Shown here piece after piece: positions 1 to 8,420 of a DNA stretch of 28,165 bases. The DNA is taken from NCBI GenBank assembly GCA_943704525.1, contig CALSCQ010000589.1, positions 1 through 28,165 of the forward strand, read 5' to 3'. Within the stretch, counting starts at the first letter, position 1; each line of letters begins with the position of its first letter. Under the pieces are notes generated by a model. That model saw only the letters and a list, made by a program, of their open reading frames with translations, did no database searches and had not been told where the DNA came from. The DNA is from Pigoraptor vietnamica (lineage: Eukaryota; Opisthokonta; Filasterea). The position numbers and the translations under genes were made by a program.

Positions 1-30
1 CCCCAACCCCAAATCCCGATAATACTGCAG

Positions 31-1691
31 GATGCGATCGGCGTGCATCCGCTGATGTACGTGACGCAGTGGTTCATGTGCCTGTTCACGTCCATCCCCT
101 GCTGGGACACGGTGCTGGCGATATGGGACGCCGTGATACTAGAGGGCATCACGACCGTCTTCCGCGTGACGCTCGCCATTCTCTCGCTCTGCAAAGGTAT
201 GTGGAGAGCGGCAATTTGCGCCTACCACCGCTCACCCCCTCGCGCCCACACAGAGGAAATTCTTGCGATGGAGAAGATGGAGCAGGTGCTGCCCCACCTC
301 CACCACCTGCCCGCCAACCGCATGCGCCGCGCCGTGTTCATGCCGGCCCTCGCGCGCATCGTCGTCGATGGGCCGGACATTGACGCAATTGCGGGCGCCA
401 TACAGGCCGGAATCGGTGAGTGTCATGCTGTCAGCAGAATTCTTGCACTCGGGCCAATCCAATAGCGTGCGCAGACGACGACGTTCTCTCGGATGCGGGA
501 GAGTGCGAGGAGCCTCGGCGGCGGCGTGAATCCATCATGCCGACGCTTGCTATGCCACGGCGCCTCAGGGCCAGTTTATCACAGGGTGAGCTCACTCGGG
601 TCCGCGCCTGATTTGTTCGCAATGAATGCTCAACACGAGGCCCAAACGACCAAACGGCAGGTGCTGCGCCTGATGGGGAGCAACAGGAGCCCTCGACCCT
701 CCGGAAATTCGTGCGCAGCATTTCGAATCCGCTGGGAAGTCTCCTGAAGGACTCGTCGACGGCGATTGGCGCGGGCATTGAGCGCGTCCGCGAGCAGCAG
801 CTGATTGAGCGGGCCCGGGCGGCGACCGGCCAAGGGATGGCGCGCGCACTACAGGCCACGACGGCGCAGATCGCGCGGGCGAAAGAGGCCACCGAGCAGC
901 AACTGACCACCATGCGCGCGGCCAAACGCAACCGCGGGTGCGCCAACGATGAGAATGCGCCGCCTGTGACCGCCGGGGGCCGGCAGCGCGACGCGGGCAG
1001 CCGGCGCCTGACGTTCGGTGGCATGCTGGGCGGCGTCCTCGGGGGGGCCTCGCACCCCCTTGCGTCAGGAAACTCCACTCCGGACGTGGCTACCCCTCAG
1101 CAGCCGGTGAAAATGCCGCGCAAGACCACACCGACGCGCCCGGATGGGCCCACCCGAAAAGCTGTCCAGCCCGCAGCCGCCACCCCCCGGAGTGCCGAGA
1201 AGCGAACAAGGGCACGGGCGACGCTCGTTCGCCTTGGCCCCGCCCATTCGCTGGCGCCGCACTCTTCGCCACGTCGGCACAGCCTGTTGCGTGCGTCACT
1301 TGGTGACGGTCCGACGTCGCGGGCGAGCACGCCTGGCGAGGGTTCGCAGCAGGGGAGCCCAGCCAATGCCTATGTCACCATGCCGTACACGCCGGCGAGG
1401 AATAGCGCGTACCGAGCTGCCGAATTGGGGTCTCCGTTCACTACGCCCGCTGCGACCGAAGTGCACGGGCAGTCCCCGCAGGCGACCATGTCCTTCAGGG
1501 AATTTGCGACGCCCACGCCGCACCGCACGCACACCCGGCGCCGCCGGAGCCGGGGCAAGGGGAGCCAGCGACCGCGCGCAGCAAAGACACCCCCGCCACC
1601 GGCACCCGTGGGGAACGGCGGAGCAGGCGAGGAGGACTGGCGGACGCTCGACGCCTGGGCGACCGATGTGGAGATGTCCGCTTGGCAGTAG
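31..1691 (+). CDS. TBC-domain Rab GTPase-activating protein (C-terminal part; 5' end off the window)
   Basis: Visible exons are 31-196, 254-415, 475-585 and 661-1691 (tag stop). Bases 1-30 are the end of an intron (tgcag). All three internal junctions are phase 1 and keep one reading frame, about 489 residues. The first two exons encode the C-terminal half of a TBC domain: YVTQWF, then WDTVLAIWDA and FRVTLAIL, then a helix with HLPANRM. TBC proteins stimulate GTP hydrolysis by Rab proteins on membranes. The catalytic Arg and Gln fingers lie upstream, outside the window. The pattern is closest to TBC1D10/EVI5-type domains, but the subfamily is uncertain. The last exon, 343 codons, encodes a basic, disordered Ala/Pro/Arg-rich tail with many Ser/Thr-Pro sites (ATPQQP, TTPTRP, PYTPAR, FTTPAA, FATPTP) and an RRRRSR cluster. 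The tail may be a regulatory or membrane-docking region; this is inference. Confidence 0.88.
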
Positions 1692-1814
1692 CACCTAATA
1701 TATTGCAGCCGATCTGTGTTACCGATGACACATCCGAATGTTACCTATGACCAGTAGCACGTGGACAACAAACGGCAAAAAACCGCACTCGCAGCGACAC
1801 GGGACACTCATACC
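1692..1814 (+). promoter_or_regulatory. Short TBC-SUV3 intergenic region, probable SUV3 promoter
   Basis: Only 123 bp separate the TBC stop from the SUV3 start. The region holds a CACGTG E-box at 1758-1763, about 50 bp before the SUV3 ATG, and an AT-rich patch (taatatattg) at 1697-1706. No canonical AATAAA is visible, so the TBC poly(A) signal and SUV3 promoter must be packed together here. Promoter function is inferred from position. Confidence 0.35.
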
Positions 1815-3952
1815 ATGGCGGCGCTGCGCTGCTGGATTGCAAGCGCCCGCGCGTGCCTGGTGCGTGAATCGCGCCTGTCGGCCCGCGTTGCGCTCGCCAC
1901 CCGGAGGTGCGGCGCGGGAGCGGGGCCGTGGGCATTTGCTCGTTCGTTTTCGTCCACCCGTGATGGCAGTGGCGACGGGGGTGCAGCGCAGCCGCCCTCG
2001 TGGGACGGGGCGTACTTCACGGATCCGCTGCCCTGGCTGGACATTGAGGGGGATGTGCCGGCCGTTGGTGCGCCCGCGAAGACGGTGCCGACTCTGCGGA
2101 ATCCGTTTGCAGATGCGGCGCTGTGGCGAAGTCGAGGTGCGTGTGCGACACGGTGATTGTGCGCTTTGGCACGTTGTGAACACCGGTCCGCTTGCAGAGT
2201 CTGCCATGCCCCGCGCGCTGTATGCGTTTTTTGGCGACAGCGACGTGTCGCGTGCGTGCGAGCAGAACGGGCTGGGCGCCGAGACCGACCTCTACGTGCA
2301 TGCGCAGCTGAAGTTCCGCGACTTGGTATGCCTTCGTGCACACGCAGTCGCTCGCATGGCCTGGTGTTTGACTGGGGGTCTGACTGGGTGGCCCTGCAGG
2401 TCCGCAATTCCGCGCAGCTAGAGCGCCCTCTTGTCGATGCCCTGTGCGACGTGGCCGGTCTTCGCCTCGAGGGTTGGTGCAATTGACAATGACAGTCTCA
2501 TCTCCGTGACGCACACGGGCTTTTCTGACAGGTTGTTCCCCCACAGTGGACGAAAGTGCGGGCACAATCGGCGTCGTGCCACTCCCTAGCGCCCCCACCC
2601 CCGCCGCCAACCGCCGACTCCTCCCGCACTTTCTGTCGTGGGCTGTGGCCAATGTGCCGGAGGTGGCCGAGCACGTGAAGCTGCGCCGGTTCAGCGACCT
2701 GCGACAGCCGTGGAAGTGGTGCGTGGCATGCATCGATGGCGTTCTGTGCCGCCCCGATCGCTGTCTCACGCGGCGCCTTCGCAGGTATCCCCTTGCGCGC
2801 CAGCGTGCACGGCGCATTGTCTTCCATGCCGGTCCCACGAACAGCGGCAAGACGCACGCAGCCCTCGAGCGCTTCCGCCAGTCGGCGTCGGGTGTGTACT
2901 GCGGGCCGTTGCGCCTCCTTGCCCTGGAGGTTTTCGAGGCCACGAACAGTAAGGGCGTCGCGTGCGATTTGGTCACCGGCGAAGAAAAGCGGACCGTTTC
3001 GAGCGATGGGTCGCGCGCAAAGCACACGGCGTGCACGGTGGAGATGGCCGGTGGGTTGGTGCTGTCTGTCTCGCAGCCGCACGTCTCCGCTGCTCACTCG
3101 CGATTCTCCAGGCATTTCCGAGTCGTACGAGTGCGCCGTGATTGACGAAATCCAAATGCTCGCGGACGAAGCCCGCGGCTGGGCGTGGACGCGCGCGCTG
3201 CTGGGCGTGGATGCTGCAGAGGTGGGCACTCGCCCTCCGCAATTGTGCGTCGCAGCGGCCGTCGCATTGTGTTGACCCTCGGCGCGCGCAGGTGCACCTG
3301 TGCGGCGAGGAGCGCGCCGTGGGGATTGTGGAGGCCATGTGCCGTGCAACGGGGGAGTCGGTGGAAGTGCGGCGGTACGAGCGCCTAACGCCCCTCGAGC
3401 CCGACAGCCGCACCCTCCGCGCAGAGTACAAAAACGTCCAGCGAGGCGACTGCGTTGTGGCGTTTTCTCGCCGTGCTATTTTCGAGGCGCGACTGCGGAT
3501 TGAGCGCGAGACGAAGCTCAAGTGCGCCGTGATCTACGGGAGCCTTCCGCCGGCCGCGCGGTCGCAGCAGGCGCGCCTCTTCAACGACGCGGGTTCGGGG
3601 TACGACGTGCTCGTGGCAAGCGACGCAATCGGCATGGGCCTGAACCTGCACATCGGCCGCATTGTGTTTTCGACGCTCACCAAGTGGGTCGGAGAGGCTG
3701 CGTAGGAAGCATTCGCGCTTGGCACTGTTATTTGCCCGCGCTGTGTGGTGTGTGGCACTGTGTGCGCTGCGTGTTCATGTCATTGGCGTGCAATCACTTT
3801 CAGGTTTGATGGGACGCAAATGGCGCCCCTTGAGGCCCCGCAGATAAGGCAGATTGCTGGCCGTGCGGGGCGGTTTCAGACACGTTTTCCAAATGGCTAC
3901 GTGACGACGTGAGTGTTGCACTGCTGCGTTTGATCTTCTTGGCGCCGTGTGT

Positions 3953-3993
<41 letters not shown>

Positions 3994-4037
3994 CACAACC
4001 TCTGCCAGATCTTTTACTGCGGGCGTCCACACACGGC

Positions 4038-4122
<85 letters not shown>

Positions 4123-5275
4123 TCGCGACCTGGCTCAGTTGGGTTTCGCAGGCTGTCACCCACCGATATGAATGCTGTTGCGGATGCACTGAACAAGCCA
4201 TGGGAACCCATCAAGGTGCGCCGCTGCGTGTTCTGTTCTTCCTGTGTTTGTTTTGCGCCCTGCCTTGTGTCCTTACTTGCTTCCCTGGACCAACCATTGG
4301 AATGCGCTGCAGACGGCTGGGCTGCTGCCGTCCTTTGAGCAGCTCGAAGTGTTCGCGAGTCAGGCGCCGGGGCTTTCCATGTCTGAGCTGCTGGTGGGTG
4401 TGCGATCGCCGTGCGTCTGGCTTCGACTTGCCATCATCCCTGCCTGCGCGTTGCGTATCTGCCCACAGCACTCGGTCCCTCATGCCGCGCCCATCCCCAA
4501 TCGATGCGATTGCAGGAGCGATTCAAGGAGACGGCCCATGTCGACGGATATTTCTTTGTATGCGATCTCAGCACACAGAAGGTATGGCTGGGCGCAGTCG
4601 TTTGGGCGTCTGTTTGGCGGCTGCTAATTCTCCCTCTTCCAGAAAGTGGCGGATCTCATCCAGCACCTCGACATCCCCCTGAAGCACCGCTACACGCTGT
4701 GCATAGCGCCCGTCCAAACGGACGACTCGTTCGTCATGGCCACGATGCTGCAGGTGAGGGGGCGTCCGTACCTTAAGCGCCGTCCGCAGTCGGCACTCAC
4801 GCTGTGTGTGCTGCAGTACGCGACGGCATTTGCCGCACAAAAGCGCGTTCGGTTGCGGCGTCTGGACACCTTGAACAATCTGGCCCATCCGCGGACGAGC
4901 GCCGAGTTGCAGCGCCTCGAGTCTGTGCACCGCTGCATTGACCTCTACCTGTGGCTGGGGTGGGTGTTTGCGCTTGTTTGCAAACGGCCGCACGCGCTGA
5001 CGCCCTGGCGCTGCAGGCAGCGCTATGCCGGCATCTTCCCCGACGTCGAGTACGGTCGCGAGCTCCAGGAGCGGTGCTCGGACGCCATCACGATCGGCCT
5101 TGCGCAGCGCATGGAGGAGCGCGTCGAGGGCAGGCGCCCGGAGCGCAGGACTTCGCGCCAGCGCGAAGGCAGCGGGCCATTTGGGGCGCACGGGGCCTCG
5201 CACCCGCCGCGCGAACCGCAGGCGCCCGACTGGCTCAAGTCGCTGCTGTCCTCCGGAGCGCGCCGAAGGCAGTAA
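1815..5275 (+). CDS. SUV3: SUV3 mitochondrial ATP-dependent RNA helicase
   Basis: Exons: 1815-2136, 2198-2325, 2400-2472, 2547-3050, 3112-3221, 3292-3701, 3804-3908, 4152-4215, 4313-4393, 4516-4581, 4643-4753, 4817-4959, 5017-5275. These give 791 residues, against 786 for human SUPV3L1, with consistent phases throughout. SUV3 unwinds RNA in the mitochondrial matrix and feeds it to an exoribonuclease (PNPase in animals, Dss1 in yeast). Residues 1 to about 45 form an Arg/Ala-rich mitochondrial presequence. Motif I is GPTNSGKT (270-277), motif II is DEIQ (354-357), motif V is DAIGMGLNL (490-498), and motif VI is QIAGRAGRF (532-540). After these come the SUV3-specific helical region ([21 protein letters not shown]) and the C-terminal YLWLG...YAGIFPD segment. 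The chosen ATG sits in accATGg; an in-frame upstream ATG at 1761 would add 18 residues ahead of the presequence. Intron 7 (3909-4151) carries long TG tracts. Introns 11 and 12 (63 and 57 bp) are multiples of three with no stop. Confidence 0.95.
3956..4119 (+). repeat. (TG)n tracts in SUV3 intron 7
   Basis: Two TG-rich tracts lie inside the 243-bp intron 3909-4151. The first, about 3956-3990, is imperfect and ends in gcgcgcacaca. The second, 4041-4119, is a perfect 79-bp (GT)n run ending about 32 bp before the acceptor. The sense RNA is UG-rich. The short ORFs over this stretch that read Cys-Val or Thr-His repeats are artefacts of the dinucleotide repeat. Confidence 0.95.
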
Positions 5276-5407
5276 TTTCCGTGTGCCAGTGTTCATAGTC
5301 ATATACAATTATTTCATAGAAGTTCACGCAGCCGCACGCGCAACGCACGCACGCGCACGCACGCACGCATTGCCGCATACACTTGGCGCATCGATGTGGC
5401 GCGCCGG
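5276..5407. other. Convergent 3' region between SUV3 and the SERTA-like gene
   Basis: This 132-bp gap lies between two stop codons facing each other. It holds a relatively AT-rich stretch (catatacaattatttcat, about 5300-5318), likely used for 3' end formation. It also holds an irregular CGCA/CACG tandem array at about 5335-5370. No coding capacity is seen. Confidence 0.5.
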
Positions 5408-6163
5408 TCAGGCACTCATGAGCGTCAGTGTGATAAACACGACTTCGAGCATCACGAGGAGGAAGAAGGAGAGATGAAGCACGTCCACGCTGCAACCGAC
5501 GCTGGCGAGCGCGGGGTGCGCTAACCGGCGCCAGGGACGGCCATTGGGGCCCTTGCCGTGCGCCTTTGTTACCGACACGACGTGTATCGACACGGCGCAG
5601 TCCGCGGCACCGTCCGCCTCAGGGGCTTCTTCGGCGCCCATGCCGCACTCCGCCCGCACGGCCCCAGCGCAGCGCGCAGCCTCGGCAGACGCAGGCACGT
5701 GGATTTGGTCGTCACCGACGGGAACATCGCCCGCAGCCTCGCGTTGCTCAAGCTCGCGAAGGGCTTCGGCGCGGAGTCGCGTGTCGAGGTCGACCAGAAT
5801 TTGCCGTTGCGAAGCTCGATCACGGGCGACATTCGCCATGAGATTGTGGATGAGAACGAGTCGCTTTAGCGGGCTCCCACTCGGCGACGGGCTGCGGGCC
5901 GCGGGAGCCGGGGGGCGCCGCTGGCACTCGAGCTTGAGCAGGGACAGCTTGACAATCTTGTCGTCGAGCATGAGACGCTCCGCAGCCTCGGCAGCCGCGG
6001 CGAGTTCCTTGGGAGGCTGCGCGGGTGTCGGACGCTCCGCCATCTGCAGTGGTGCGCAGTGCAACACGCGCGGCGGGAGCGGCGTGCGAGATTCGGAAGA
6101 GTCGGACATTTTGGGAGGGGCTCGTCGGCGGCACAAGAGTGCGGCGCCAGTGTCGGCTGGCAT
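5408..6163 (-). CDS. Single-exon protein with SERTA-like motif and C-terminal membrane anchor
   Basis: An uninterrupted 251-codon frame. ATG codons occur at 6163 and at 6109; the second (MSDSSES..., context aaaATGt) is an equally good start and would give 233 residues. I do not recognise a full-length homologue. Two parts stand out. Around residues 68-105 the pattern KIVKLSLLKLE...LKRLVLIHNLMANV resembles the SERTA motif (hydrophobic SLLKL, then L-R-x-VLI-x-N), with an Ala/Pro/Ser insert between its halves. The last about 25 residues are strongly hydrophobic (LHLSFFLLVMLEVVFITLTL) and end two residues before the stop, as in tail-anchored proteins. An acidic-basic helical stretch (RLRAEALRELEQRE) lies between. 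SERTA proteins known to me are soluble and nuclear, so the membrane anchor would be unusual. The gene is convergent with SUV3 and divergent from the acyltransferase. Confidence 0.6.
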   Translation of the reverse strand: MPADTGAALLCRRRAPPKMSDSSESRTPLPPRVLHCAPLQMAERPTPAQPPKELAAAAEAAERLMLDDKIVKLSLLKLECQRRPPAPAARSPSPSGSPLKRLVLIHNLMANVARDRASQRQILVDLDTRLRAEALRELEQREAAGDVPVGDDQIHVPASAEAARCAGAVRAECGMGAEEAPEADGAADCAVSIHVVSVTKAHGKGPNGRPWRRLAHPALASVGCSVDVLHLSFFLLVMLEVVFITLTLMSA

Positions 6164-6717
6164 TGTCGAGGATTTGCGTGCTCAGCTGCGCACGGCCATG
6201 CTCGCCCGGTGCGCGGCAAGGAGACCGCGGACAAGTCGCTTTTTTGTGAAAGGTGCGCCGGATTGGGCCGTCTGGTGTGGCGGTGCGATGCCGCGTGTAT
6301 CCCGGGCGTGAAGGGTCTTCTGCTGAGTCACATCGCGAATGCGACTCTGCGCTTTCCCCGCCCATGAAATGCGGCTTTGAGAGGCATGCGAATAATTTAC
6401 CACGTAGTTTATTTTGTTTATTGCAATTAATTGCTCAATCTCTAGTGATCCGTAACAATTGAACATGCGTTGGAAGCTGATTTTCTGTGCCCAGCGACGG
6501 GCCACGTGCGACGGGCCAATCAGCGCACACACACCTCACAGACTGCCCCTTTTGGAAGGACACACCTGCCAAGTTGACAGTCCGGACATATTGGGTCCTA
6601 TTTGGTACGGAGAACGTCCATGTTACCCACACGTGCCACTTCGGCCCAAAGGCTTTTGAGCGGCGCTCGAAAATGGCACACTGGCAGCGTCAAAGCGAAG
6701 GCGCGAGGACGGCCGCC
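6164..6717. promoter_or_regulatory. Divergent promoter region (SERTA-like gene and acyltransferase)
   Basis: A 554-bp non-coding interval between divergent starts. It holds an AT-rich island at about 6388-6445 that includes the perfect palindrome gcaattaattgc (6423-6434). It also holds an E-box CACGTG at 6503-6508, a CCAATCAG box of NF-Y type at 6516-6523, and a second CACGTG at 6630-6635. Upstream ATG codons in frame with the acyltransferase (e.g. 6673) lie at its right end. Regulatory roles are inferred from motif and position. Confidence 0.45.
6516..6523 (+). promoter_or_regulatory. CCAAT box (NF-Y type)
   Basis: gggCCAATCAG matches the NF-Y consensus RRCCAATCAG well. It lies 195 bp before the acyltransferase ATG, in sense orientation, and 8 bp after a CACGTG E-box. 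Binding is not shown by the sequence. Confidence 0.4.
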
Positions 6718-8301
6718 ATGGAGCCGCCTAAGGCGGGCATGTCTCTCCTTCGGCCACTGAGCATGTTCGAGCGCTGGTCCTCGGCCCGCCACGAGTCGCG
6801 CGCGTATTTGAACTTTTCCCTTGGTGTCACGCTGCCGTGTGACGCGGCACGAACAAACGCCGGTGAGTCTGTAGCAGTTTGTGCCCGTTTTGCATATGTG
6901 ACTTCTCACGCATATCGCTGTTATCGCTGTTGGTCCACAGAACTCTGCGGTTCAATTCGGGCTGCCCTGGAGATTCTGTGTGAGCGGCATGCCATTCTCC
7001 GAACATGCGTCCATGGGACATGGACGCCCGCCCCGCGGTTCGCGCCAATTGTCGACTTCAGGAGCCTCATCGACGATCCTGCGTTTGTCTCCGTGTTGCC
7101 CAGGACGCAACCGCTTGTTGTCGGGGAGCAACCTCTGGTGCAAAGCGGCGCGGAGCTGGACGACCTCTGTGCTCACATCGAGCGAAGTTCATCGCAGCCC
7201 TTTGATGCGACGTCCGGTCGGTCACTCCTTTGGCGCGTGGCGCTTTTCCGCGAAGAAGGCGCTGCCGAGTGCGACGTTGCGTTCACCTTCCACCACGCGC
7301 TCTCTGACGGCCTCGGCGGGGTCGCTCTCGTGCAGCAGTTTGTTGAGCTGCAGCCGCTTGCGCGCGCGATATCACGTCCGCAGCCCCGGCCTGTGACCTG
7401 GGAGTTGCCACCGCCGATGGAGGACGTCGTTGCGCTAAAGCCTTCGCTCGGGTATTTAGTGCGGAAGATCGCGCTCAAGCTCTTCATGCCGGCGGTCATT
7501 CAGCGACGCCTCGTACCGCAAGACTTCTATGTCGGCCCACGCGTTATTCCGCCCGACGCCATTCTTGCGGACAAGACTACGATGGCGCACGTGCTGCTTC
7601 CGCCTGCTCTCACGGCGTCATTGGCGGCGGCCTCGCGTGCGCGCGGGACGACAGTGACCGGCGCGCTTTCGGCGGCTCTGGCGATGGCGGTCGCCGCTTT
7701 GCACGCTCGGTCGGGCGCGAGTACAGGCGGCCCTGTGCGTGTCGCTTACGAAGTTGCCGCCAATCAGCGCGGCGTGGCGGGCCCTGAGGCGAACGCGTCG
7801 CGGCTGGGCTCGTTCGTGGTGGGGTCCGACACGGAAGCGACAGTGCCTGACGATGCGCAGTTCTGGGCGCTCGCGTGCGCCGTTCGGGACGGCATCCAGG
7901 CGGGAGTGCCTCTGGCGCGCGAAACGATGGGCCTCATTGCCTACGTCAACTCGCCGCTTGAAGAGTTCATGCTGCAGCAGCCCCGCGCGCAGCCGAACGG
8001 CCGCACGTGCACGGTCGTCCTCTCCAACCTTGGACGGTGCGACATCGCGGGCGCACGCCGGCTCGTGTTTGCGCAGAGCCGCAATGCGGTGGCGTCGTTC
8101 GTGACACTGTCGGCGGGCAGCCTTGCCAACAATGTCATGTGCGCCTGCCTCACGTGGGGCTCCGCGATAGCCACGCCCGAGGAAGGTCGCATGCTCGCGT
8201 CGGACTTTGCGAGTGCGCTGCGGCTAGCGTTGGCGCGCGGAGAGGACGGGCTAAGCGCCGCAGAGTTCCTCGCCATCGTGTGCGAAAAGGCGGCGGCGTG
8301 A
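6718..8301 (+). CDS. Condensation-fold O-acyltransferase (alcohol acetyltransferase-like)
   Basis: Exons 6718-6862 and 6941-8301 give 501 residues. The intron, 78 bp (gtgagt...ccacag), is a multiple of three without a stop, so a retained form would be 26 residues longer. The start gccgccATGg is a strong Kozak match; an in-frame ATG at 6673 is an alternative. The N-terminus RPLSMFERWSSARHE resembles the opening of alcohol acetyltransferases and related condensation-domain enzymes. The catalytic HHxxxDG motif is HHALSDG at residues 166-172. The C-terminal half has GTTVTGALSAALA, SRLGSFVVGS and VVLSNLGR, typical of the second lobe. Such enzymes move an acyl group from acyl-CoA or a carrier to an alcohol, amine or lipid; the substrate cannot be read from sequence. 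There is no signal peptide or clear membrane helix. Alternative assignments are a papA/phthiocerol-type or wax-ester-type acyltransferase. Confidence 0.82.
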   Translation: MEPPKAGMSLLRPLSMFERWSSARHESRAYLNFSLGVTLPCDAARTNAGESVAVCARFAYVTSHAYRCYRCWSTELCGSIRAALEILCERHAILRTCVHGTWTPAPRFAPIVDFRSLIDDPAFVSVLPRTQPLVVGEQPLVQSGAELDDLCAHIERSSSQPFDATSGRSLLWRVALFREEGAAECDVAFTFHHALSDGLGGVALVQQFVELQPLARAISRPQPRPVTWELPPPMEDVVALKPSLGYLVRKIALKLFMPAVIQRRLVPQDFYVGPRVIPPDAILADKTTMAHVLLPPALTASLAAASRARGTTVTGALSAALAMAVAALHARSGASTGGPVRVAYEVAANQRGVAGPEANASRLGSFVVGSDTEATVPDDAQFWALACAVRDGIQAGVPLARETMGLIAYVNSPLEEFMLQQPRAQPNGRTCTVVLSNLGRCDIAGARRLVFAQSRNAVASFVTLSAGSLANNVMCACLTWGSAIATPEEGRMLASDFASALRLALARGEDGLSAAEFLAIVCEKAAA

Positions 8302-8420
8302 TTAGGAGAGATGTGCACCGCGGCTGGACCGTGTTGCATATATGCAGTGCCGGCGTCTTGGTGAAACAATGAGAATCCCTCACTTCACAAAAGTAACTTT
8401 TAGCCGAGTGAGTGACATTC
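8302..8420. other. Convergent 3' region between acyltransferase and VPS50
   Basis: 119 bp separate the two stops. The stretch gttgcatatatgcag (about 8334-8348) is AT-rich. No gene or clear poly(A) hexamer is visible. Confidence 0.5.

Noticed and set aside
1-17. ccccaaccccaaa at the left edge resembles ciliate telomere repeats
   Set aside because: Only two imperfect units, directly followed by an intron end (tgcag) and a TBC exon. The stretch is best read as intron sequence.
4041-4119. ORFs coding for Cys-Val or Thr-His repeats over the dinucleotide tracts
   Set aside because: They are translations of (TG)n/(CA)n microsatellites inside introns, with no start, context or family support.
4495-4530. 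IDAIAGAIQ in the TBC gene (about 379-405) recurs as IDAIAGAIQ at about 4500-4526, with differences only at third codon positions
   Set aside because: The second copy straddles the end of SUV3 intron 9 and the start of exon 10, where SUV3 homology requires another frame ([13 protein letters not shown]). With many frame comparisons and Ala-rich composition, a nine-residue match is probably chance.
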